Positions 60,173-64,000 of a stretch of DNA of 64,000 nucleotides are shown here, one piece after another (within the stretch, counting starts at the first letter, position 1; each line of letters starts with the position of its first letter). Source of the stretch: Synechocystis sp. PCC 7338 (GTDB taxonomy: Bacteria; Cyanobacteriota; Cyanobacteriia; Cyanobacteriales; Microcystaceae). Where the stretch lies: NCBI RefSeq assembly GCF_018282115.1, contig NZ_CP054306.1, forward strand, positions 2,589,488-2,653,487, written 5' to 3'. Below the pieces are notes generated by a model, which saw nothing but the letters and a program-made list of their open reading frames with translations, was not told the DNA's origin and searched no databases. Both the position numbers and the translations under genes were made by a program.

Positions 60173-61441
60173 CTATGACCCAGTGCCCCCAGAAATAGTT
60201 TGTATTTGATTAAGAATATTGTTTTCTTTTGTGCTGTATTTAAGGGAACGGGCTAGAGATAACGCTTGTTGATAGGCGGTTAACGCTGCACTGGGCTGTT
60301 GGGCATCGATATAAAGTTGGGCAATTTTTTCGTAGGTAATCATCATGCCGTAATAGTTATAGGATTGCTGCTGTACCTGCAAAAGTTGTTTATAAATTTC
60401 CAAGGCATAGTTGGCCTGTTCACTGAACAGGTACAAATCCCCCAGCTTATCCAAGGCGATCGCCGCTGTGCTCAATTGTTTAATCGACCAAGCCAGGGTG
60501 TAGGCCTTTTGATAGGCTTGGCTGGCATTTTCCGCCTGTTCTAGTTCTAAATAATGATCGCCAATGGCAATCTGGATGTCGGGCACCAATTCTGGCTTAC
60601 CGTCCTGCAATCTTCTTTGCACCAGTTGCTCTTTGATGCGAATGGCATTGTCGGGCTGGGCAGACTGTTTGTAGATTTCCCCCAATTTTTGTAAATAAAT
60701 GCCTTCGTAATAGCTGTTGCGGGCGTTGGTGGCCCTGGCTAAAAGGGTTTCATACACTTCAGCGGCGGCGGGATAGTTAAATTTGGCCAGATACAATTCA
60801 CCCAACATCGAGAGGGCCTGGTTTTCCCGACGGTAATCCCCCTGTTGTTGAGCTTCCCGACGCATTTGCTGATAAACGGCGATCGCCGAATCTAGACTGT
60901 GAAGCTGGCCATAGGCTTTGGCAAAGGCCGTTAACAGTTCCGGGCTCATGGCCTTGTCCCTAGTGAGGGAAAGTTGTAAATCTTCCAAACGCTGACTGAT
61001 GGTCATTACATCTTGACTGCGCCCTTGCTCCCAGGCGATCGCCCCGATGCGTCCCAGGGCCTCAACCTCAGCCAAGTCCCCCAACCGTTGTCGCCCCCGT
61101 AAACTGCGGTAGCGCACCACAAAGGCCTGGTCTCCCTGTCCTGCTTGATCCAACACCAGAGCTTCCGCTTCCAAGGCATCTAAGGCTTCGATTAGTCGTC
61201 GCCGTTGCAGGGGAGTGAGGGTTTCCCCAGAAGGAATCAGGGGATCCTTGGGAAAAAGGCTGGGGTCAAAGGGATTTTCGCTGGGGCTGAGGGGCTCCGG
61301 GGTAATGGGCGGAGGGATGTAGGGAGTCCCCTGAGCCTGCACAGGATGAATATTCAGACCCCCACTAATTAGGGTAGGGAGAACCATTACCCAGAATAGA
61401 AGAAGGCCGGATTTTACTCCCGGGAACGAGGATGGATACAT
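60173..61441 (-). CDS. Secreted TPR-repeat protein
   Basis: ATG 61441 (MYPSSFPGVKSGLLLF) opens a signal peptide (cleavage near VQA-QG) and gives 422 residues; the longer frame to 61525 overlaps the upstream DUF3531 gene and is rejected. The mature protein has a Pro-rich linker (TPYIPPPITPEPLSPSE) and about eight tetratricopeptide repeats (roughly 145-415), recognisable by the A-x6-Y/F spacing (AYGQLHSLDSAIAVYQQM, LGELYLAKFNYPAAAEVYETL, LGDLYLFSEQANYALEIYKQL). Its role is unknown; TPR proteins in the periplasm or lumen often scaffold photosystem or envelope assembly. Confidence 0.82.
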   Translation of the reverse strand: MYPSSFPGVKSGLLLFWVMVLPTLISGGLNIHPVQAQGTPYIPPPITPEPLSPSENPFDPSLFPKDPLIPSGETLTPLQRRRLIEALDALEAEALVLDQAGQGDQAFVVRYRSLRGRQRLGDLAEVEALGRIGAIAWEQGRSQDVMTISQRLEDLQLSLTRDKAMSPELLTAFAKAYGQLHSLDSAIAVYQQMRREAQQQGDYRRENQALSMLGELYLAKFNYPAAAEVYETLLARATNARNSYYEGIYLQKLGEIYKQSAQPDNAIRIKEQLVQRRLQDGKPELVPDIQIAIGDHYLELEQAENASQAYQKAYTLAWSIKQLSTAAIALDKLGDLYLFSEQANYALEIYKQLLQVQQQSYNYYGMMITYEKIAQLYIDAQQPSAALTAYQQALSLARSLKYSTKENNILNQIQTISGGTGS

Positions 61442-61469
61442 AGGGGAAAATGGTGGAGACACAGAGAAC

Positions 61470-61934
61470 CTAATTGCGGTCAAAATCTTCGAACTGATCG
61501 AATCGGTCATCCTGGCGATCGCCAACGGGCCAATCCTCGTTCACGCCCCCCACAATTAAACGGCGGATGGGTACGTAATCGAGGGAAAGCTGGTACAGTG
61601 CATTGATCAACACATCCAGGGCAATGAGGTCGCTAGTGCCCAAATCGAACCAGCAACGGCCCCAATGGTCTTGGTACTGGAACTCAGCCATGTTGTGCAT
61701 GGGGGCCATCATGGAGCTAGAAAGATTGGCACTGTCATAGTCCAAATAACTCAGGTCAATACCTGTATCCTGTACCTGGAGGTTTTCCGCATTAAAACCC
61801 CCTAGTTTACCTAGGTAAAACCAGGAAGCAAATAGCTCTTCCACATATTGTTGCTCCGCTGGGGCAGGATTGGTCTCGAATTCTAGCCAGATCCAAAAAT
61901 CAAAGGGATTTACTTCCCGAAATTGCACTTCCAT
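61470..61934 (-). CDS. DUF3531 family protein
   Basis: The 154-residue soluble protein matches the cyanobacterial/plant DUF3531 pattern: VQFREVNPFDFWIWLEFETNPAPAEQQYVEELFASWFYLGKLGGFNAENLQVQ and AEFQYQDHWGRCWFDLGTSDLIALDVLINALYQLSLDYVPIRRLIVGG. Plant homologues are plastid-targeted. Function unknown. The C-terminus is Asp/Phe-rich (DDRFDQFEDFDRN). It ends 28 bases before the TPR gene and is probably cotranscribed. Confidence 0.85.
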   Translation of the reverse strand: MEVQFREVNPFDFWIWLEFETNPAPAEQQYVEELFASWFYLGKLGGFNAENLQVQDTGIDLSYLDYDSANLSSSMMAPMHNMAEFQYQDHWGRCWFDLGTSDLIALDVLINALYQLSLDYVPIRRLIVGGVNEDWPVGDRQDDRFDQFEDFDRN

Positions 61935-62076
61935 AGGTTGGGGAGATGGTTAACTTTTAAACGTCATTAATTTTTAAGCGCAACTATTTGGAGGGAAATA
62001 GACGAAATTGATCAGCCTACAAGGGAAAAATTCCGAAAATTTCCAACAATTCGACCTAAAAGAAACGAAATAGGAT

Positions 62077-62745
62077 TCAAATATAGGGGGTGATGTCCTC
62101 TTGGCAGTCATCGGCCAGGTAGGAGAGGGCCCGAAACCTTAAACCAATTAACTGTTCGTAGAGGGGATTAAGTTTACACAGGGGGGGAATATGAACAATT
62201 TTGCGCCCAAATAGTTTAACATCCCGCTCGAAGGGACATTGGGGGGGCACCAGATGACAAATGAAATGGGCCAAACGAGGATCCTGAATGGCCATGGCGT
62301 CCAGCCAATCCTTGACGGGGTGAAGTAAATCGGGATGGGGATGTTCCTCCATTTCGGTTCGATCGCCGTTGGGATCACAGATGGTATGTTCCAATGACTC
62401 CAAAGCGTCAATTTTTATCCCCAGGGCTTGACTAAATTCCCGTAATAGTTGTCCTTCCACCGGAGAATAAAGTCCGTCGGCGATCGCCACCAACACCGCT
62501 GTGCGGAGGAAATTTTCCGCCGTTTCTTTGTCGTTGCCCAGGCCCTCCAATAATTCCGCCGGGGTAATGGTCTTGAATAAAACCTCATCTTCTTTGTGTC
62601 CAAAACCCATCTCCTGGGTGAGGCCAGCAATCATTTGTTGCTCTGATTCACTAAAATCACCATCACTCCAAGCAATGGTCAGCAGTCCCCTCAACCAAGT
62701 GGCAATTTGGACATCGGTGTAACGACTTTGGGTACGATTGGCCAT
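62077..62745 (-). CDS. TerB-like domain fused to Mo-nitrogenase C-terminal domain
   Basis: ATG 62745 (MANRTQSRYTDVQIATW) has AGGGGA six bases upstream; 222 residues. The N-terminal half (about 8-125) is TerB-like: LLTIAWSDGDFSESEQQMIAGL and AVLVAIADGLYSPVEGQLLREFSQALG, acidic helices that may bind metal. The C-terminal half (about 140-222) matches the Mo-dependent nitrogenase C-terminal domain: HPVKDWLDAMAIQDPRLAHFICHLVPPQCPFERDVKLFGRKIVHIPPLCKLNPLYEQLIGLRFRAL. Despite the name this domain is widespread in non-diazotrophic cyanobacteria, and nothing here links it to nitrogen fixation. Confidence 0.85.
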   Translation of the reverse strand: MANRTQSRYTDVQIATWLRGLLTIAWSDGDFSESEQQMIAGLTQEMGFGHKEDEVLFKTITPAELLEGLGNDKETAENFLRTAVLVAIADGLYSPVEGQLLREFSQALGIKIDALESLEHTICDPNGDRTEMEEHPHPDLLHPVKDWLDAMAIQDPRLAHFICHLVPPQCPFERDVKLFGRKIVHIPPLCKLNPLYEQLIGLRFRALSYLADDCQEDITPYI

Positions 62746-62805
62746 GATTTTCCCCTGGGCAACTATGCGGTCATCAAACACTTAAATCAAACTCTAACTG
62801 AAGTG

Positions 62806-62847
62806 TAGCTTAGAATACGGAGCCCCTTTCCTTCCCTTCCTAAGCTA
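62806..62847. repeat. Inverted repeat in the divergent gap before the kinase-like gene
   Basis: TAGCTTAG (62806-62813) and CTAAGCTA (62840-62847) are perfect complements separated by 26 bases. The TAGAAT within 62811-62816 resembles a -10 box for the plus-strand gene, so the repeat could be an operator or a leader hairpin. Confidence 0.4.
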
Positions 62848-62887
62848 GAGGAGACTGCTTTGCGTCCTCACCACTCCCCTTATCCCC

Positions 62888-63973
62888 ATGCCCCCTCTGC
62901 AACTACTCCGTTCCCTTTCTGCCCTGCCAGACATTAATCCAGTGGTGGATTTTCCGGCCCCCAATCCGACTCCGAAATCAACGGTGGAGGAAGATGCCTT
63001 CCCCAGTGTTTATTCCACCTTGGCTCCCCATGCCCTGACAAATTTGGTGTTTAAGCATTACGACATTGAAGTACCCAAGGGTTGTCGGTTTTGGCACCGG
63101 GGTTTGAGCGATGTGTATTTGGTAGAGACCCTAGCGGACGATTATATTTTGCGCATTTCCCACCAACATTGGCGCACGGAAAGTGAAATTCAGTTTGAGT
63201 TGGAGTTGCTCAATTTTTTAGCAGACCGGGAAGTGCCGGTGGCCGCCCCCCTCAGACATCGGGACGGGGGTTATGCCTTGGAAATTAATGCCCCGGAAGG
63301 CAAACGCTATGCCAGTTTATTTCCCTATGCCCCCGGTGGTGTGGCGATCGGTGATTTGAGCAAAACCCAGGGGTTTTTGTTGGGGGAAATGTTAGCCCAA
63401 CTGCACCAAACAGCCCAACGGTTCAAGCCTTCTGCCCACCGTCCTCCCCTTACCCTCAGCTATTTACTGGACGACTCCCTCCATACCATTGCCCCTTTCC
63501 TACACCACCGGCTGGAGGAGTGGCGTTGTCTGATCGACATTTCCATGGCGATTAAAACCCAACTCACGTCCATTCCCACTCACGCTCCCTATTGGACGAT
63601 TTGTTGGGGAGACCCCCACAGCGGCAATGTCCATTTTACTGCTGAAGATCAGATGATGCTATTTGATTTTGACCAGTGTGGCATGGGTTGGCGAGCCTTC
63701 GACATTGCTAAGTTTCTCCAGGTTTCCATGCAATCAGGCCTGGGACGCACCATTCGGGATGCTTTTTTAAGCGGTTATAACTCCATTGCGCCCCTGACTA
63801 TGCTGGAGGAAAATTCTCTGCAAGCCTTAACCCAAACGGCTTTCATTTGGTCTTGGGCGATTCATGTGCAAACCCTGAAGTTATCGGATTACAGTCGGCT
63901 CCACAGCAGTTACTTCAAACGTCGGTTAGAGAATTTGCAACAGTTGGGGTCTACGGATTGGCAATTGTTTTAG
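62888..63973 (+). CDS. Aminoglycoside phosphotransferase/homoserine kinase-like protein
   Basis: The 361-residue APH-superfamily kinase has nucleotide-binding glycine-rich loop region (RGLSDVYLVETLADDYILRISHQHWRTESEIQFELELLNFL), the catalytic loop WGDPHSGNVHF (Asp and Asn in the Brenner motif) and the metal Asp in LFDFDQCGMGWRAFDIAKFL. The organisation is like SrkA/YihE and choline-kinase-type proteins; the substrate is unknown, and resistance to aminoglycosides is not implied. The first ~50 residues are low-complexity and could be over-annotated. An ATG at 62888 follows a poorly defined ribosome binding site. Confidence 0.85.
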   Translation: MPPLQLLRSLSALPDINPVVDFPAPNPTPKSTVEEDAFPSVYSTLAPHALTNLVFKHYDIEVPKGCRFWHRGLSDVYLVETLADDYILRISHQHWRTESEIQFELELLNFLADREVPVAAPLRHRDGGYALEINAPEGKRYASLFPYAPGGVAIGDLSKTQGFLLGEMLAQLHQTAQRFKPSAHRPPLTLSYLLDDSLHTIAPFLHHRLEEWRCLIDISMAIKTQLTSIPTHAPYWTICWGDPHSGNVHFTAEDQMMLFDFDQCGMGWRAFDIAKFLQVSMQSGLGRTIRDAFLSGYNSIAPLTMLEENSLQALTQTAFIWSWAIHVQTLKLSDYSRLHSSYFKRRLENLQQLGSTDWQLF

Positions 63974-64000
63974 GGGCAGTGCCGAAACCATATTTATTTG

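Noticed and set aside
1..64000. tRNA, rRNA, CRISPR arrays and insertion sequences
   Set aside because: Intergenic regions were read for T-loop and acceptor-stem patterns, regularly spaced repeats and transposase motifs; none was found.

Overview
The window looks like chromosome of a unicellular cyanobacterium of the genus Synechocystis, very close to PCC 6803. I base this on gene content recalled from that genome (pilMNOQ, an isolated rpoC1, petC3, pmgA, the uirS-uirR-lsiR light and ethylene locus, pgr5, htrA, urtBC), on the many HIP1 palindromes (GCGATCGC) scattered through coding DNA, and on the lack of phage or insertion-sequence signatures. No rRNA, tRNA or CRISPR array was seen. Gene names rest on motif reading and recall; no database search was possible.

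Layout. Positions 1-7,100 hold the end of an unknown gene, then pilQ, pilO, pilN and pilM on the minus strand (type IV pilus alignment complex and secretin), a small secreted protein and an S-layer-homology protein. Positions 7,300-13,230 carry envelope genes, also minus: a WecG/TagA-type glycosyltransferase, a TolC-like channel, gamma-glutamyltranspeptidase, FtsW/RodA and a DUF2808 protein. A carbamoyltransferase (plus) converges on rpoC1 (minus) at a clear terminator. From 17,500 to 28,200 a plus-strand block encodes a type I secretion ABC exporter and its adaptor, the Rieske protein PetC3, a PBP4-type carboxypeptidase, a mannose-1-phosphate guanylyltransferase, an RlmD-type rRNA methyltransferase, PmgA and a lipase.

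Positions 28,200-34,100 hold a small secreted protein, a 2H-phosphoesterase-like protein, a GT4 glycosyltransferase, MgtE, a 45-residue small ORF, AroQ and a membrane protein. Positions 34,100-39,100 are the UirS-UirR-LsiR signalling locus, with the presumed csiR1 RNA in a 508-base gap. Then follow CobN (apparently short at its N-terminus), a DUF433/DUF5615 toxin-antitoxin pair, an aldolase-dehydrogenase fusion and pgr5, which has a striking pair of RpaB-type HLR1 elements upstream.

From 45,800 to 55,300, mostly minus, come a membrane fusion protein, a DUF1997 protein, a second DUF433/DUF5615 pair whose toxin is frameshifted, a Rieske ferredoxin-like protein, HtrA, a DUF29 protein, an orphan sugar ABC permease and UrtC/UrtB. 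The end of the window has MutL, 1-Cys peroxiredoxin, a DUF4160/DUF2442 pair, a YbjQ-like protein, DprA, a secreted TPR protein, a DUF3531 protein, a TerB/Mo-nitrogenase C-terminal fusion and an aminoglycoside-phosphotransferase-like kinase.

Themes. Surface and secretion functions dominate the first third: pilus, TolC channel and its ABC exporter, S-layer-homology protein, peptidoglycan enzymes. Light and redox adaptation runs through the middle: PmgA, UirS/UirR/LsiR, Pgr5, HtrA, peroxiredoxin. The most interesting non-coding signals are the double HLR1 element before pgr5, the UirR-type direct repeat before csiR1/lsiR, and a broken toxin beside an intact antitoxin.
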